A stretch of 64,000 nucleotides of DNA from Streptomyces radiopugnans (GTDB lineage: Bacteria; Actinomycetota; Actinomycetes; Streptomycetales; Streptomycetaceae): positions 124,001 through 188,000 of the forward strand of contig NZ_FOET01000001.1 in NCBI RefSeq assembly GCF_900110735.1. The letters run 5' to 3'. Below, in pieces: positions 25,073-35,113 of the stretch. Below the pieces are notes generated by a model that searched no databases, was not told where the DNA came from, and saw only the letters and a program-made list of their open reading frames with translations. Both the position numbers and the translations under genes were made by a program. How positions within the stretch are numbered: the stretch's first letter is position 1; the number at the start of each line of letters is the position of its first letter.

Positions 25073-28033
25073 ATGCGCGTGTTACCGGTACCGGAGGTGC
25101 CGCCGAAACCCCCCAGAGGCAGGACCAGGAAACTGCTGGTCGCGGCCACCGCCGCGATCTCCCTGCCACTGGGCATGAGCTCGGCGCTCAGCGGGACGGC
25201 CCAGGCCGCGGCCCTCCAGTGCAGCGTCGACTACACGAAGAACGACTGGGGCTCCGGCTTCACCGCGAACGTCACCATCACCAACCGGGGCTCCGAGGCC
25301 ATCGAGGACTGGACCCTGACCTACGACTACAGCGGCAACCAGAGGCTCCAGCAGGGCTGGAACGGCCAGTGGTCGCAGTCGGGCAGGACCGTCACGGTCA
25401 AGAGCCCGACCTACAACACGAGGATCGCCTCCGGCTCGGCCGTCACCGCCGGCGCCAACTTCAGCTACAGCGGCACCAACGCCGACCCGACCTCCTTCTC
25501 GGTCAACGGCACCCGCTGCGGCGGCAACCTCTCCGCCCCCACCGCCACTCTGACCAGCCCCGGAGCGGGCGCGGTCTTCTCCGCGGGCGCCACCATCGCG
25601 CTGGCCGCCGACGCGCGGGCGACGGAGTCCGGGGCCACCATCGAGAAGGTCGAGTTCTACAGCGACACCGAGCTGCTGGGCACCGACACCACGGCCCCCT
25701 ACTCCTTCGACTGGGAGGACGTCCCGGCCGGCAACTACTCGATCTACGCCGTCGCCCACGACTCCAACGGGATGTCGGCCGAGTCCACGCCCGTCGGCGT
25801 CGAGGTGACCGACGGCCCCGCGGTGGTCGTGACCCCGGCCCAGCTCGGGGTGCGCCAGGGGGAGACCGCCCGGTTCGCCGTGAAGCTCTCCGAGCAGCCG
25901 TCCGCGAACGTGACGGCGACGGTGGCGCGCACCGGCGGCAACAGCGGACTGTCCGTGGCGGACGGCGCCTCGCTCACCTTCACGCCCTCCAACTGGGACA
26001 CCCCCCAGAACGTGACCATCGCGGCCGACGACACCGGCTCCGGAGCGGCGACCTTCACCGTCAGCGCCCCCGGCCACGACGCGGCCGAGGTGACGGTCAC
26101 CCAGCTGTCCAACTCCGGTGACGCGGGCGAGTACGAGGACCGCTTCCTGGAGCTCTACAACAAGATCTTCGACCCGGCCAACGGGTACTTCTCGCCGGAG
26201 GGCATCCCCTACCACTCCGTCGAGACGCTGATGGTCGAGGCCCCCGACCACGGTCACGAGACGACCTCCGAGGCGTACAGCTACCTGATCTGGCTGCAGG
26301 CCATGTACGGCAAGGTCACCGAGGACTGGGGCCCGTTCAACGAGTCGTGGCAGATCATGGAGGACTACATGATCCCCACGAAGGCCGACCAGCCGACCAA
26401 CAGCTTCTACGACCCCTCCAAGCCCGCCACCTACGCGGCCGAGCACCCGACCCCGGAGGACTACCCGTCGGCGATCGACGGCAACGTCCCGGTCGGCAGG
26501 GACCCGATCGCGGCCGAGCTGCGCAGCGCCTACGGCACCGACGAGATCTACGGCATGCACTGGCTGCAGGACGTGGACAACGTCTACGGCTACGGCAACG
26601 AGCCCGGCAGCGTCTGCCAGGGCGGACCGGAGTCGGACGCGCCGTCGTACATCAACACCTTCCAGCGCGGCTCGCAGGAGTCGGTCTGGGAGACCGTCCC
26701 GCAGCCCACCTGCGACGACTTCACCTTCGGCGGTGAGAACGGGTACCTCGACCTGTTCATGGACGACGACAACTACGCCGAGCAGTGGAAGTTCACCAAC
26801 GCGCCCGACGCCGACGCCCGCGCCATCCAGGCCGCCTACTGGGCCGAGATGTGGGCCGAGGAGCAGGGTAAGAAGTCCGAGATCACCGCGACCCTGTCCA
26901 AGGCCGCGAAGATGGGCGACTACCTGCGCTACGCCTTCTTCGACAAGTACTTCAAGAAGATCGGCAACTGCACCGGTCCCACGTCCTGCCCCGCCGGCAC
27001 CGGCAAGGACAGCGCGCACTACCTGCTGTCCTGGTACTACGCCTGGGGCGGCGCCACCGACACCAGCGCCGGATGGGCCTGGCGGATCGGCAGCAGCCAC
27101 AACCACTTCGGTTACCAGAACCCGATGACGGCCCACGCCCTGACCACCGTCCCGGAGCTGCGTCCCAAGGGCTCCACCGCGGTGTCGGACTGGGAGAAGA
27201 GCCTCCAGCGCCAGGTCGAGTTCTACCGCTGGCTGCAGTCCGACGAGGGCGGCATCGCGGGCGGTGCGACCAACAGCTGGGAGGGCGACTACGGCACCCC
27301 GCCGGCCGGCACCCCCACCTTCTACGGCATGTTCTACGACGAGAAGCCCGTCTACCACGACCCGCCGTCCAACCAGTGGTTCGGCATGCAGGCCTGGTCG
27401 ATGGAGCGCGTCGCCGAGCTCTACCACGAGACCGGCAACGCCACGGCCAAGGAGGTCCTGGACAAGTGGGTGGACTGGGTCCTGTCCGAGGTGACCGTCA
27501 ACCCCGACGGCAACTACCAGATCCCCTCGACGCTCCAGTGGTCCGGAAAGCCCGACACCTGGAACCCGTCCAACCCCGGTGACAACTCGGACCTGCATGT
27601 GACGGTCCGCGACTACACCACCGACGTCGGTGTCACCGCGGCCCTGGCCAAGACCCTGATGTACTACGCCGCCAAGTCCGGCGACGAGGAGGCCAGGACC
27701 ACCGCCAAGGCGCTGATGGACGCCATGTGGGACCACCACCAGGACGCCATGGGCATCAGCGTCGAGGAGACCCGGACCGACTTCGAGCGGTTCGACGACC
27801 CGGTGTACGTCCCCTCGGGCTGGACCGGCACCATGCCCAACGGCGACAGGATCGACTCCGACTCCACCTTCCTGTCGATCCGCTCCTTCTACCAGGACGA
27901 TCCGCAGTTCAACAAGGTGGAGAGCTACCTGAACGGCGGCCAGGCGCCGACGTTCAACTACCACCGCTTCTGGGCCCAGGCGGACGCCGCTCTCGCCCTG
28001 GCCACATACGCGGACCTCTTCGGCGACGAGTAG
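25073..28033 (+). CDS. Secreted GH48 cellulase with CBM2 and two Ig-like modules
   Basis: 986 residues; ATG at 25073 with GAGGAGGG about nine bases upstream. A long signal region (basic to residue 20, cleavage near TAQAA-A at 46) leads to CBM2 at 47-149 (C50 and C149), an Ig-like module at about 157-246 ([20 protein letters not shown]), a second beta module at about 250-343, and the GH48 domain at about 352-986. The proton donor is E400 in HETTSEA. GH48 enzymes are reducing-end processive cellobiohydrolases that act together with GH6 exocellulases, which fits the divergent GH6 gene. CebR control is expected from the box upstream. Strong hairpins follow the stop codon. Confidence 0.95.
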   Translation: MRVLPVPEVPPKPPRGRTRKLLVAATAAISLPLGMSSALSGTAQAAALQCSVDYTKNDWGSGFTANVTITNRGSEAIEDWTLTYDYSGNQRLQQGWNGQWSQSGRTVTVKSPTYNTRIASGSAVTAGANFSYSGTNADPTSFSVNGTRCGGNLSAPTATLTSPGAGAVFSAGATIALAADARATESGATIEKVEFYSDTELLGTDTTAPYSFDWEDVPAGNYSIYAVAHDSNGMSAESTPVGVEVTDGPAVVVTPAQLGVRQGETARFAVKLSEQPSANVTATVARTGGNSGLSVADGASLTFTPSNWDTPQNVTIAADDTGSGAATFTVSAPGHDAAEVTVTQLSNSGDAGEYEDRFLELYNKIFDPANGYFSPEGIPYHSVETLMVEAPDHGHETTSEAYSYLIWLQAMYGKVTEDWGPFNESWQIMEDYMIPTKADQPTNSFYDPSKPATYAAEHPTPEDYPSAIDGNVPVGRDPIAAELRSAYGTDEIYGMHWLQDVDNVYGYGNEPGSVCQGGPESDAPSYINTFQRGSQESVWETVPQPTCDDFTFGGENGYLDLFMDDDNYAEQWKFTNAPDADARAIQAAYWAEMWAEEQGKKSEITATLSKAAKMGDYLRYAFFDKYFKKIGNCTGPTSCPAGTGKDSAHYLLSWYYAWGGATDTSAGWAWRIGSSHNHFGYQNPMTAHALTTVPELRPKGSTAVSDWEKSLQRQVEFYRWLQSDEGGIAGGATNSWEGDYGTPPAGTPTFYGMFYDEKPVYHDPPSNQWFGMQAWSMERVAELYHETGNATAKEVLDKWVDWVLSEVTVNPDGNYQIPSTLQWSGKPDTWNPSNPGDNSDLHVTVRDYTTDVGVTAALAKTLMYYAAKSGDEEARTTAKALMDAMWDHHQDAMGISVEETRTDFERFDDPVYVPSGWTGTMPNGDRIDSDSTFLSIRSFYQDDPQFNKVESYLNGGQAPTFNYHRFWAQADAALALATYADLFGDE

Positions 28034-28054
28034 CCGCCCGAGAGGGGTGAAGCC

Positions 28055-28103
28055 GGCCCCCCGGTCCGGTCTGGTCGACGGCGGCCGCACCGGGGGGCCT
28101 TCC
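28055..28103 (+). terminator. First terminator after the GH48 gene
   Basis: GGCCCCCCGGT (28055-28065) pairs perfectly with ACCGGGGGGCC (28089-28099), followed by TTCC. Confidence 0.8.
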
Positions 28104-28114
28104 AATCCGCACCA

Positions 28115-28145
28115 CCGGCGGCACCGGCACGAGCGGTGCCGCCGG
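28115..28145 (+). terminator. Second hairpin after the GH48 gene
   Basis: A 12-bp perfect stem CCGGCGGCACCG / CGGTGCCGCCGG around a seven-base loop, 12 bases after the first hairpin. Confidence 0.75.
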
Positions 28146-28812
28146 CCGGTGACGAGCCGGAGCGGTGGTCCGTCCGTCCCCCGCCTCTCCACCGCCCGGC
28201 CGCACCCGACGGCCGCGGCCGTCCGCACCGGCACCGGGATCGCCCCCGGCGCCGGTACGCCGGACGGCCGCGGCCCCGTCTGTGCCCCTCCGCCCGCCGT
28301 GGAGGCGGGACGCGGTCCGCCCCGGGCCGGCCGCCGGTCCGCCGGCCGTGACCGGTGGCCGGCGGCCGGCCCGGGGAGATCCCGGCCGCGACCACAAACC
28401 TCCTGCCGGGCAGGCTCGTTCGGCCCGCGCCGGCCGTCACGCCTCCCCGCGTCCGCCTCGGCAGCCCTCCCCCCGTGCTACCACCGCCTCCCCGCCGCCG
28501 TCCTCCCTCCACCCTCCCTCGGCATTCCGGCGCGGCAGGGCCGGAAGGTGACCGTGTGCCAGGCGGCCCGCCGCGGGCGCGGCGGACCGAGGGGGCACCT
28601 GCCGGGTGGTTTAGTCCATTCACCTGTAAGGGGATTGTCGCCCGACGGATCGTCCGGAACCGCAACCGCGCCCACCGGAAAGCGGGTTCGCACCCCCGGA
28701 CCCGGCCGGCGCTACGCCGTTCGGCGGCCCCGGAGGCGGTCGCGAAGATGCGAGAAGGCCCCGGCTGACGTGTCCTCACATCTATGGCACCGCCGAATGG
28801 GAGGTCGAAACG
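28146..28812. other. Long intergenic region before the M23 peptidase gene
   Basis: About 670 bases without a supportable gene; open frames here lack ribosome-binding sites and protein-like composition. It contains a 13-bp inverted repeat (CCGCGGCCGTCCG 28213-28225, CGGACGGCCGCGG 28261-28273) and pyrimidine-rich runs. A less GC-rich island near 28605-28640 (GGTTTAGTCCATTCACCTG) is the best place for a peptidase promoter. I looked for a c-di-AMP riboswitch, which often precedes such peptidase genes, and could not recognise one. Confidence 0.5.
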
Positions 28813-29415
28813 ATGGCTACACAGGGTGGACGTCGGCAGTGGACGCCGGACCGGCGCGGACTGGTGCTGCGCGGTGCGGCGCTGGCGGCGCTCGGAAGCG
28901 TCCCGTTCCTGGCGGGAAGGACCGAAGGGGCCGAGAGCGGGTGGGAGCGGTCGGGCGGCGACGCCGTCCCGGCGGCCTTCTCGGCCGGGCAGGAGGCGGT
29001 CCTGGGGCGCTGGGCCCGGCCGGTGGCGGGGGACTACCGGGTCTCGGCCGCCTACGGGATCCCCGGCAACTGGCAGGCGGGCCACCACACGGGCATCGAC
29101 TTCGCGATGCCCGTAGGCACCCCCGTCTACGCGGTCGGCGCCGGCTCCGTGGTCTTCGCCGGTGAGGCCGGCGCCTACGGGAAGGCGGTGACGGTCAGGA
29201 TGGACGACGGCTACTACGCCCTCTACGCCCATCTGTCGCGGATCTCGGTGAACGGCGGGGAGCGGGTGAAGGCGGGCAGCGCGGTGGGCAACTCCGGGGC
29301 CACGGGCCGGGTCACCGGCCCCCACCTCCACTTCGAGGTGCGCAGCAAACGCGGCTACGGCTCGGACGTCGACCCCGTCGCCTACCTCGCCCGGCGCGGG
29401 GTGCAGCTGCTGTGA
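28813..29415 (+). CDS. Exported M23 (LytM-type) metallopeptidase
   Basis: 200 residues; ATG at 28813, GGGAGG eight bases upstream. The N-terminus DRRGLVLRGAALAALG resembles a Tat signal. The zinc site is complete: H92 and D96 in HTGID and H173 in GPHLHFE, with H140 as the additional histidine (YALYAHLS). M23 domains cut peptide cross-bridges of peptidoglycan, so it probably remodels the wall. There is no LysM or SPOR domain, so it is a minimal single-domain enzyme. It stands alone between the GH48 gene and tRNA-His. Confidence 0.9.
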   Translation: MATQGGRRQWTPDRRGLVLRGAALAALGSVPFLAGRTEGAESGWERSGGDAVPAAFSAGQEAVLGRWARPVAGDYRVSAAYGIPGNWQAGHHTGIDFAMPVGTPVYAVGAGSVVFAGEAGAYGKAVTVRMDDGYYALYAHLSRISVNGGERVKAGSAVGNSGATGRVTGPHLHFEVRSKRGYGSDVDPVAYLARRGVQLL

Positions 29416-29483
29416 CCTCCGCCACGGCCTTCGGGGCGTGGTTCCCCGCCGTGTTCCCGCGGTGCTCCCGCGACCCGGCGGAC

Positions 29484-29523
29484 GATCAAGGCCCGGCCTG
29501 CTTCCGCAGGCCGGGCCTTGATC
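29484..29523. terminator. Bidirectional terminator, M23 gene / tRNA-His
   Basis: An 18-bp perfect stem (29484-29501 with 29506-29523) with TTCC tetraloop separates the peptidase gene from the converging tRNA. Confidence 0.9.
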
Positions 29524-29529
29524 GTTCAG

Positions 29530-29602
29530 GGTGAGTAACGGGACTCGAACCCGCGACATCCTGGACCACAACCAGGTGCTCTACCAGCTGAGCTATACCC
29601 AC
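29530..29602 (-). tRNA. tRNA-His (anticodon GTG)
   Basis: The acceptor stem GTGGGTA pairs with TACTCAC (one G-T pair), the anticodon stem is CCTGG/CCAGG with loop TTGTGGT (anticodon GTG), and the T arm is GCGGG-TTCGAGT-CCCGT. Discriminator is C, and the base before the 5' end (29603) is G, matching the extra G-1:C73 pair typical of histidine tRNAs. CCA is not encoded. Confidence 0.95.
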
Positions 29603-29757
29603 CATGACCGGTGCTCGTGGTGCTTTCCGCACCGGCCGATAAGAGTGTACAGGGTCGTGGACCATGCCCGCGCACCTTTGTCCCGCGTGGCCCCGCGGAG
29701 GGCTCCGCAGGGCTCTGCGGACGTTCCGCGGACGGTCCGCGGGGGCCCGGGAGCGCC

Positions 29758-30363
29758 TCAGCCCGCGGCGGGCAGCACGTGCCGGGCCGCGATCCTCCGC
29801 GCCGTCTCCGAGTCCGGACCGGGCGCCGGGACGAAGACCGCCTCGCGGTAGTAGCGCAGTTCCGCGATGGACTCCCTGATGTCCGCGAGCGCCCGGTGGT
29901 TGCCGCTCTTCTCCGGGCTGTTGAAGTACGCCTTCGGGTACCAGCGCCGGGCCAGTTCCTTGATCGAGGAGACGTCGACGATCCGGTAGTGGAGGTAGTC
30001 CTCCAGCGTCGGCATGTCGCGCATCAGGAAGCCGCGGTCGGTCCCGACGGAGTTCCCGCACAGCGGGGCCCGGCCGGGCTCGGGGACGTGTTTCCTGACG
30101 TACTCCAGGACCCGCTGTTCGGCGTCCTCCAGCGTGGTGCCTCCGGCCAGCTCGTCGAGCAGGCCGGAGGCGGTGTGCATCTCGCGGACGACGTCGGGCA
30201 TGGTGTCCAGTGCCTCGGCGGGCGGGCGGATCACGATGTCCACCCCGTCACCGAGCACGTTCAGCTCCGAGTCGGTGACCAGCGCGGCCACCTCGATGAG
30301 AGCGTCTTCGGACAGCGAGAGCCCGGTCATCTCGCAGTCGATCCACACCATGCGATCGTTCAT
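29758..30363 (-). CDS. orn: Oligoribonuclease
   Basis: 201 residues, the normal length. DEDDh exonuclease motifs are intact: D9 and E11 in WIDCEMTGL, the second Asp in [11 protein letters not shown], and the catalytic His-Asp pair in NHRALADI. Orn degrades two- to five-base RNA remnants and the c-di-GMP product pGpG, so it connects RNA turnover with c-di-GMP signalling in Streptomyces development. ATG at 30363 lies ten bases after the adpA stop, so the two are probably co-transcribed, as in S. coelicolor. Confidence 0.97.
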   Translation of the reverse strand: MNDRMVWIDCEMTGLSLSEDALIEVAALVTDSELNVLGDGVDIVIRPPAEALDTMPDVVREMHTASGLLDELAGGTTLEDAEQRVLEYVRKHVPEPGRAPLCGNSVGTDRGFLMRDMPTLEDYLHYRIVDVSSIKELARRWYPKAYFNSPEKSGNHRALADIRESIAELRYYREAVFVPAPGPDSETARRIAARHVLPAAG

Positions 30364-30373
30364 GCGCCCCAGC

Positions 30374-31645
30374 CTACGGGGCCCGGCCGGGCATGCGGCC
30401 CCGCTGGGAGGGCAGCCGGGGGGTGTAGGTGTCGGATTCCGGTTTGCCGTGCTCGCCCCGTACGCTCCGCTCCGTCCGGTCGGCGCGTTCCCCCCGCTCC
30501 CCCCGCTCCCCTCGGTCCCCCCTCTCCGCGCGCGCTGCGTGGGCCGTGCCGTGCGCGGCGGACTCGGCCGCGGCGTGGTCGGCGCGTGCCTCGGAGGCGC
30601 GCTCCCCGTCCCCGCCGCCCTCCGGTCTGCCGGTGCGCGCCCGGTAGGCCGCCCGGTACGCCGCCGGGGACGCGCCGAGCTGCCGCCGGAAGTGGCCGCG
30701 CAGCGCGACCGGCGAGCGGAAGCCGCAGCGTCCGGCGACCTCGTCGACCGAGTAGTCGGAGGTCTCCAGCAGCCGCTGCGCCTGGAGCACCCGCTGGGTG
30801 ATCAGCCACTGCAGCGGTGCGCTGCCGGTCAGCGAGCGGAACCGGCGGTCGAAGGTCCGCCGGCTCATGTAGGCCCGCGCGGCCAGCGTCTCCACGTCGA
30901 ACTGCTCGTGGAGGTGCTCCAGGGCCCAGGCCACGACCTCGGCGAGCGGGTCGGTGCCGATCTCCTCGGGTAAAGACCTGTCCAGGTAGCGCTCCTGACC
31001 GCCGTTGCCGCGCCGGGGCGGTACGACGAGGCGGCGGGCCAGGGCTCCCGCCGCCTCGGCGCCGTGGTCGGTGCGCACCACGTGCAGGCACAGGTCGATG
31101 CCCGCCGCGGTGCCGGCGGAGGTGAGGATGTCCCCGTCGTCCACGAACAGCTCGCGCGGGTCGACGTGGACCCCCGGGTAGCGCTTGGCCAGCGTCGGCG
31201 CGTACATCCAGTGCGTCGTCGCGGGGCGGCCGTCGAGCAGGCCGGCCGCGGCGAGCACGAACGCGCCCGTGCACAGGCCTATGATCCGCGCCCCCTCCTC
31301 GTGCGCCCGCCGCAGGGCGTCGAGGGCCGCCGGGGGCGGTGGCTGGGTGATGGAACGCCAGGCGGGTACGACGATCGTGCCCGCCCGGGAGAGCGCCTCC
31401 AGGCCGTACGGAGCGGTCAACTCCAGGCCTCCCGTGGTGCGCAGGGGTCCCTCTTCGCCCGCGCACACCAGAAGGCGGTAGCGGGGAACGCCGGCGTCCT
31501 GCCGGTCGATGCCGAAGACGGACAGCGGGATGGAGCTCTCGAAGATCGGGCCGCCGCCGAAGAGCAGTACGGCGACGATCTCGCGGCGGCGGCGCGCGGC
31601 CAGCTTGCGCGTCGTCCCAGGGCCGTGCGTTGGCTCCTGGCTCAT
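30374..31645 (-). CDS. adpA: Pleiotropic developmental regulator AdpA
   Basis: 423 residues from ATG at 31645. The N-terminal ThiJ/PfpI-like dimerisation domain (about 23-200, with [18 protein letters not shown] and THWMYAP) and the AraC-type helix-turn-helix pair ([40 protein letters not shown]) are nearly identical to AdpA/BldH as I remember it. Codon 225 (31,973 minus 1000, i.e. 30971-30973) is TTA, in the linker between domains, where other AdpA genes have their bldA-dependent TTA. The C-terminal tail is a variable, highly charged region with GERGER repeats. Followed by orn. AdpA activates aerial growth and secondary metabolism genes. Confidence 0.97.
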   Translation of the reverse strand: MSQEPTHGPGTTRKLAARRRREIVAVLLFGGGPIFESSIPLSVFGIDRQDAGVPRYRLLVCAGEEGPLRTTGGLELTAPYGLEALSRAGTIVVPAWRSITQPPPPAALDALRRAHEEGARIIGLCTGAFVLAAAGLLDGRPATTHWMYAPTLAKRYPGVHVDPRELFVDDGDILTSAGTAAGIDLCLHVVRTDHGAEAAGALARRLVVPPRRGNGGQERYLDRSLPEEIGTDPLAEVVAWALEHLHEQFDVETLAARAYMSRRTFDRRFRSLTGSAPLQWLITQRVLQAQRLLETSDYSVDEVAGRCGFRSPVALRGHFRRQLGASPAAYRAAYRARTGRPEGGGDGERASEARADHAAAESAAHGTAHAARAERGDRGERGERGERADRTERSVRGEHGKPESDTYTPRLPSQRGRMPGRAP

Positions 31646-32407
31646 GGAACTAAGCCCCCCTCAGTCGTCGCGTCCTTCCGGTCCTGCACGTTTCCCCCGC
31701 CGTGGTTAGCCAAGATCGAATCTACTGTGTCTGTCGAGGCTGACGGGACAAGTTCACCACTCGCCGCTATGTCGACATGACAACTTGGCGTGAAGCGTTC
31801 GATCACGAAGCGTTCCACTCGTCGGCGCCCCTGGGAAGAACGCCTCGCTTCGTGGCCGTCTGTCCGCGGGGTGCACTTGTTCGCCTCGATTCTCCCCGCC
31901 CTGGTGGGCGGTGCGGGGTCAGCCTCTGGCAAGTTGTGTACCACGGCTGGAAGTTGGCCGAAAAGCGCAGGGGCTCAGAAAGCAGCAACCGGAGCCTTGA
32001 GGGCGTACGCCGCGCACCGGGGGGCGGACTGCCGCCTGAGTCATTCGCCTCCGTGCGCCCCCGCGCCGGTACGGCGGTGACGACCCCGGTGCGGACCTGG
32101 CACGGATCTGGCGCCGGCCTGGTGCGGAGCCGGTGCGGGCCGCCCCGCACCGCCGCGGGCGGCGGCGCGGGGCCCGTGCGGCCGGGCCGCCGGAAGGGGA
32201 TATTCCGGAAGCCCCGGGCGGTCCCGGGAGGGTGCGGAGGAGGGGGCCGGGGGCCGCCCCGGCATTGCGCAACGCTTTCCGCTCCGGCATGCTGCACCGG
32301 CAGTGACCGCAGCCTCTGGGCAAGGGGGGAGTGCCGTCGTACCCTCAGGGGTATGGGCTGAGGAACATGCTTCCAGGACGTATTCCTAGGCACACGTGAC
32401 GTAACCG
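31646..32407. promoter_or_regulatory. Long divergent promoter region of adpA and the stress protein gene
   Basis: 762 bases without a supportable gene. A long leader upstream of adpA is usual in Streptomyces, where AdpA and gamma-butyrolactone receptors bind. TGGCGTGAAG at 31786-31795 matches nine of ten positions of the AdpA consensus TGGCSNGWWY, consistent with autoregulation. Near the other end, the partly symmetric TACCCTCAGGGGTA lies about 60 bases before the stress protein gene. Confidence 0.6.
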
Positions 32408-32929
32408 ATGGCTGGACACGAGATCCCCGACCCCGCGGACCGCAAGCGGCTCGCCGATCCGGCGGCGACGCCCCGGGCGGCGGACGAGACGCGCCACTCC
32501 TGCGATCCGGCGTTCCGTCACGGGGTCGTGGTGGGATTCGACGGCTCGGTCTCCAGTGAGCGGGCCCTGGCCTACGCCATCGGCATGGCGAAGCGCTCCG
32601 ACTCCGGGCTGATCATCGTCCACGTCGCCAACCGGCTTCCGACGACCGTGTGGGCGGGCTGCGAGCCGCCGGTCTTCGTCGACGTCCCCGACCACCGCAC
32701 CGAGGTGCTGGGCCTGGAGCTCGCCTGCGCGGACCATCTGTCCGAGGTCCCCTGGATCCTCGTCGAGCGCGGCGGCGACATCTGCCACGAGCTGGAGGAG
32801 GTCGGCTGCGAGTACGAGGCCGACGCCATCGTCGTGGGCTCCACGCACGGCCTCGTCGGCCGGTTCTTCGGCTCGGTCGCGGGCCGCCTCGCCCGCCGCG
32901 CGCGGCGCCCGGTCGTCGTCATCCCGTAG
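32408..32929 (+). CDS. Universal stress protein (UspA family)
   Basis: 173 residues. After a charged head of about 35 residues the Usp fold begins at VVVGFDGSVSSERALAYAIG and ends with the nucleotide-binding signature in IVVGSTHGLVGRFFGSVAGRLARRARRPVVVIP (G-2x-G-9x-G-S/T type loop). It has a single Usp domain. The ribosome-binding site is weak. It is divergent from adpA. Proteins of this family bind ATP and help survive starvation, hypoxia or stationary phase; no specific partner is visible. Confidence 0.9.
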   Translation: MAGHEIPDPADRKRLADPAATPRAADETRHSCDPAFRHGVVVGFDGSVSSERALAYAIGMAKRSDSGLIIVHVANRLPTTVWAGCEPPVFVDVPDHRTEVLGLELACADHLSEVPWILVERGGDICHELEEVGCEYEADAIVVGSTHGLVGRFFGSVAGRLARRARRPVVVIP

Positions 32930-32980
32930 CGGCCGCCCGCCGCGCCCTTCCAACTCGCCCCGGAAGAAGGGGAGTCGGCG

Positions 32981-33006
32981 AATCCACCCCCGCCCGGAGG
33001 TGGATT
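32981..33006. terminator. Hairpin after the stress protein gene
   Basis: AATCCACC (32981-32988) pairs perfectly with GGTGGATT (32999-33006) around a ten-base loop. Confidence 0.55.
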
Positions 33007-33167
33007 GTGCGCTTGTGACGGGCATACAGACAGCAGCGTGCCGCCGCGCGGGAGGTGACGGTCCCACGCCGCGGCCCACCGCCGGCGTGATGGGCGACGC
33101 CGGCACAGGGAGGCGGTCCCCTCGTGCGCCCGGTGGCACGTACGGGGGGACCGCCCGCGCCTTCCGC

Positions 33168-33187
33168 GGCCGGGAGCGCTCCCGGCC
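33168..33187. terminator. Palindrome at the end of glmS
   Basis: A perfect 20-bp palindrome GGCCGGGAGCGCTCCCGGCC ends on the last base of the glmS stop codon. Its core is the 12-base centre of a CebR box, but flanking bases and position favour a terminator stem. Confidence 0.6.
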
Positions 33188-35013
33188 TACTCCACCGTCA
33201 CGGACTTCGCCAGGTTGCGCGGCTTGTCGATGTCCCGGCCCAGGGCCAGGGCCGTGCGGTAGGCGAGGAGCTGCAGCGGGACGCCCATCAGGATCGGGTC
33301 CAGCTCCACCTCGTTGCGCGGCACCACGATCGTGCGGTCGGCCTTCTCCTGCTCGGAGTGCGCCACGGCCAGGATGCGGCCGCCGCGGGCCCGCACCTCC
33401 TCCAGCGTGGCGCGGTTCTTCTCCAGCAGCTCGTCCTCGGGCAGGACCGCCACGGTCGGCACGGCGGGCTCGATCAGGGCCAGCGGACCGTGCTTGAGCT
33501 CGGAGGCCGGGTACGCCTCGGCGTGGATGTAGGAGACCTCCTTGAGCTTCAGGGACGCCTCGCGCGCCACCGGGTAGCCGCGCACCCGGCCGACGAACAT
33601 CATCGACCTCGCGTCCGCGTACTCCGCCGCCAGCTTCGCGATCTCCTCCTCCCGCTCCAGGATCTCGGCGATCTGGCCGGGCAGCCTGCGCAGACCGGCG
33701 ATGATCCGCCGGCCGTCGGCCACCGACAGGTCGCGGATGCGGCCGAGGTGGAGGGCGAGCAGCGCGAAGGCGACGGCGGTGTTGGTGAAGCACTTGGTGG
33801 ACACCACGCACACCTCCGGCCCGGCGTGCACGTACACGCCGCCGTCGGTCTCGCGGGCGATGGCCGAGCCGACGACGTTGACCACGCCCAGTACCCGCGC
33901 GCCCTTGCGCCGCAGCTCCTGGACGGCGGCCAGGGTGTCGTAGGTCTCCCCGGACTGGCTGACGGCGATGTAGAGGGTGTCGGGGTCCACCACCGGGTTG
34001 CGGTAGCGGAACTCGCTGGCGGGCTCGGCGTCGGCGGGGACCCGGGCCAGCTCCTCGATCAGCTGGGCGCCGATCAGGCCCGCGTGGTACGCCGAGCCGC
34101 AGCCGAGGATCTTCACCCGGCGCACCCCGCGCGCCTCGCGGGCGTCGAGGTTGAGGCCGTCGAGGCGGACGGTGGCGAAGCGGTCGTCGATCCGGCCGCG
34201 CAGCACCCGGTCCACGGCGTCGGGCTGCTCGGAGATCTCCTTGTGCATGTAGGTGTCGTGGCCGCCCATGTCGTACGACTGCGCCTCCCACTCCACCGTC
34301 GTGGGGACGGCGGAGGTGCGGCTGCCCTCGGTGGTGCAGGTGCGGTAGTCGCCGGCCTTGACGGTGGCCATCTCGCCGTCGTCCAGGGTGACCACCTGGC
34401 GGGTGTGGGAGACCAGCGCGGCCACGTCGGAGGCGACGAACATCTCGTGCTCGCCGATGCCGAGCACCACCGGTGAGCCGTTGCGGGCCACGACGATGCG
34501 GTCGGGGAAGTCGGCGTGCAGGACGGCGATGCCGTAGGTGCCCTCGATGTGGCGCAGCGCCTCGCGGATCCGCTCCTCCAGCGTCGGGGCCTGCGAGCGG
34601 CCGACGAGGTGGGCGAGGACCTCGGTGTCGGTCTCGGAGGCGAACTCCACGCCCTCGGCGGTCAGCCGCGCGCGCAGCTCCTCGGCGTTGTCGACGATGC
34701 CGTTGTGGACGACGGCCACGCGGCCGCCGGAGTCCCGGTGCGGGTGGGCGTTCTCGTCGCTGGGGGCGCCGTGGGTGGCCCAGCGGGTGTGGGCGATGCC
34801 GGTGGTGCCCGCGAAGCGCTCGGGCAGGCGCGCCTCCAGCTCGCGTACGCGGCCCTTGGCCTTGACCGTGCGCAGGCCCGCGGCCCGGCCGGTGCCGCTG
34901 CCGTGGACGGCGATGCCGGCGGAGTCGTAACCCCGGTACTCCAGGCGCTGAAGGCCTTCCAGCAGGAGCGGGGCGGCGTCGCGCCCGCCGATGTATCCCA
35001 CGATTCCGCACAT
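33187..35013 (-). CDS. glmS: Glutamine--fructose-6-phosphate aminotransferase
   Basis: 608 residues, the normal length. The mature N-terminal Cys2 (MCGIVGYIG) is the glutaminase nucleophile. The glutaminase domain runs to about 240 and two SIS sugar-isomerase domains follow (ILGCGSAYHAG; SQSGETYDTLAAV; EASLKLKEVSYIHAEAYPASELKHGPLALI), ending in the conserved LAKSVTVE. It makes glucosamine-6-phosphate, the entry to peptidoglycan precursors. A good GAGGACC site precedes ATG 35013. It lies downstream of a small conserved gene in the same orientation. Confidence 0.97.
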   Translation of the reverse strand: MCGIVGYIGGRDAAPLLLEGLQRLEYRGYDSAGIAVHGSGTGRAAGLRTVKAKGRVRELEARLPERFAGTTGIAHTRWATHGAPSDENAHPHRDSGGRVAVVHNGIVDNAEELRARLTAEGVEFASETDTEVLAHLVGRSQAPTLEERIREALRHIEGTYGIAVLHADFPDRIVVARNGSPVVLGIGEHEMFVASDVAALVSHTRQVVTLDDGEMATVKAGDYRTCTTEGSRTSAVPTTVEWEAQSYDMGGHDTYMHKEISEQPDAVDRVLRGRIDDRFATVRLDGLNLDAREARGVRRVKILGCGSAYHAGLIGAQLIEELARVPADAEPASEFRYRNPVVDPDTLYIAVSQSGETYDTLAAVQELRRKGARVLGVVNVVGSAIARETDGGVYVHAGPEVCVVSTKCFTNTAVAFALLALHLGRIRDLSVADGRRIIAGLRRLPGQIAEILEREEEIAKLAAEYADARSMMFVGRVRGYPVAREASLKLKEVSYIHAEAYPASELKHGPLALIEPAVPTVAVLPEDELLEKNRATLEEVRARGGRILAVAHSEQEKADRTIVVPRNEVELDPILMGVPLQLLAYRTALALGRDIDKPRNLAKSVTVE

Positions 35014-35113
35014 ACGGGGTCCTCAAGGCTCTCGGTCGGTTCGTTCCGGATGCCCGGTCCGCGGGCGCCCGGTCCTTCGGCGGCCGACCGGCGCCGCGGG
35101 TGGCGGGCGGCGG

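Noticed and set aside
28600..28812. Possible ydaO-type c-di-AMP riboswitch before the M23 peptidase
   Set aside because: I could not find the conserved sequence blocks of that riboswitch; only generic GC-rich structure is present.
28047..29165. Forward open frame of 372 codons between GH48 and M23 genes
   Set aside because: It crosses three hairpins, has shadow-like Arg/Pro/Gly composition and overlaps the M23 gene in another frame.
31777..32361. Forward open frame of 194 codons upstream of the stress protein gene
   Set aside because: No ribosome-binding site, atypical composition, and the region is the expected long regulatory leader of adpA.
33168..33187. CebR-like palindrome at the end of glmS
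   Set aside because: The core GGGAGCGCTCCC matches but flanking T/A of the box are C/G, and it lies at a gene end where a terminator is expected.
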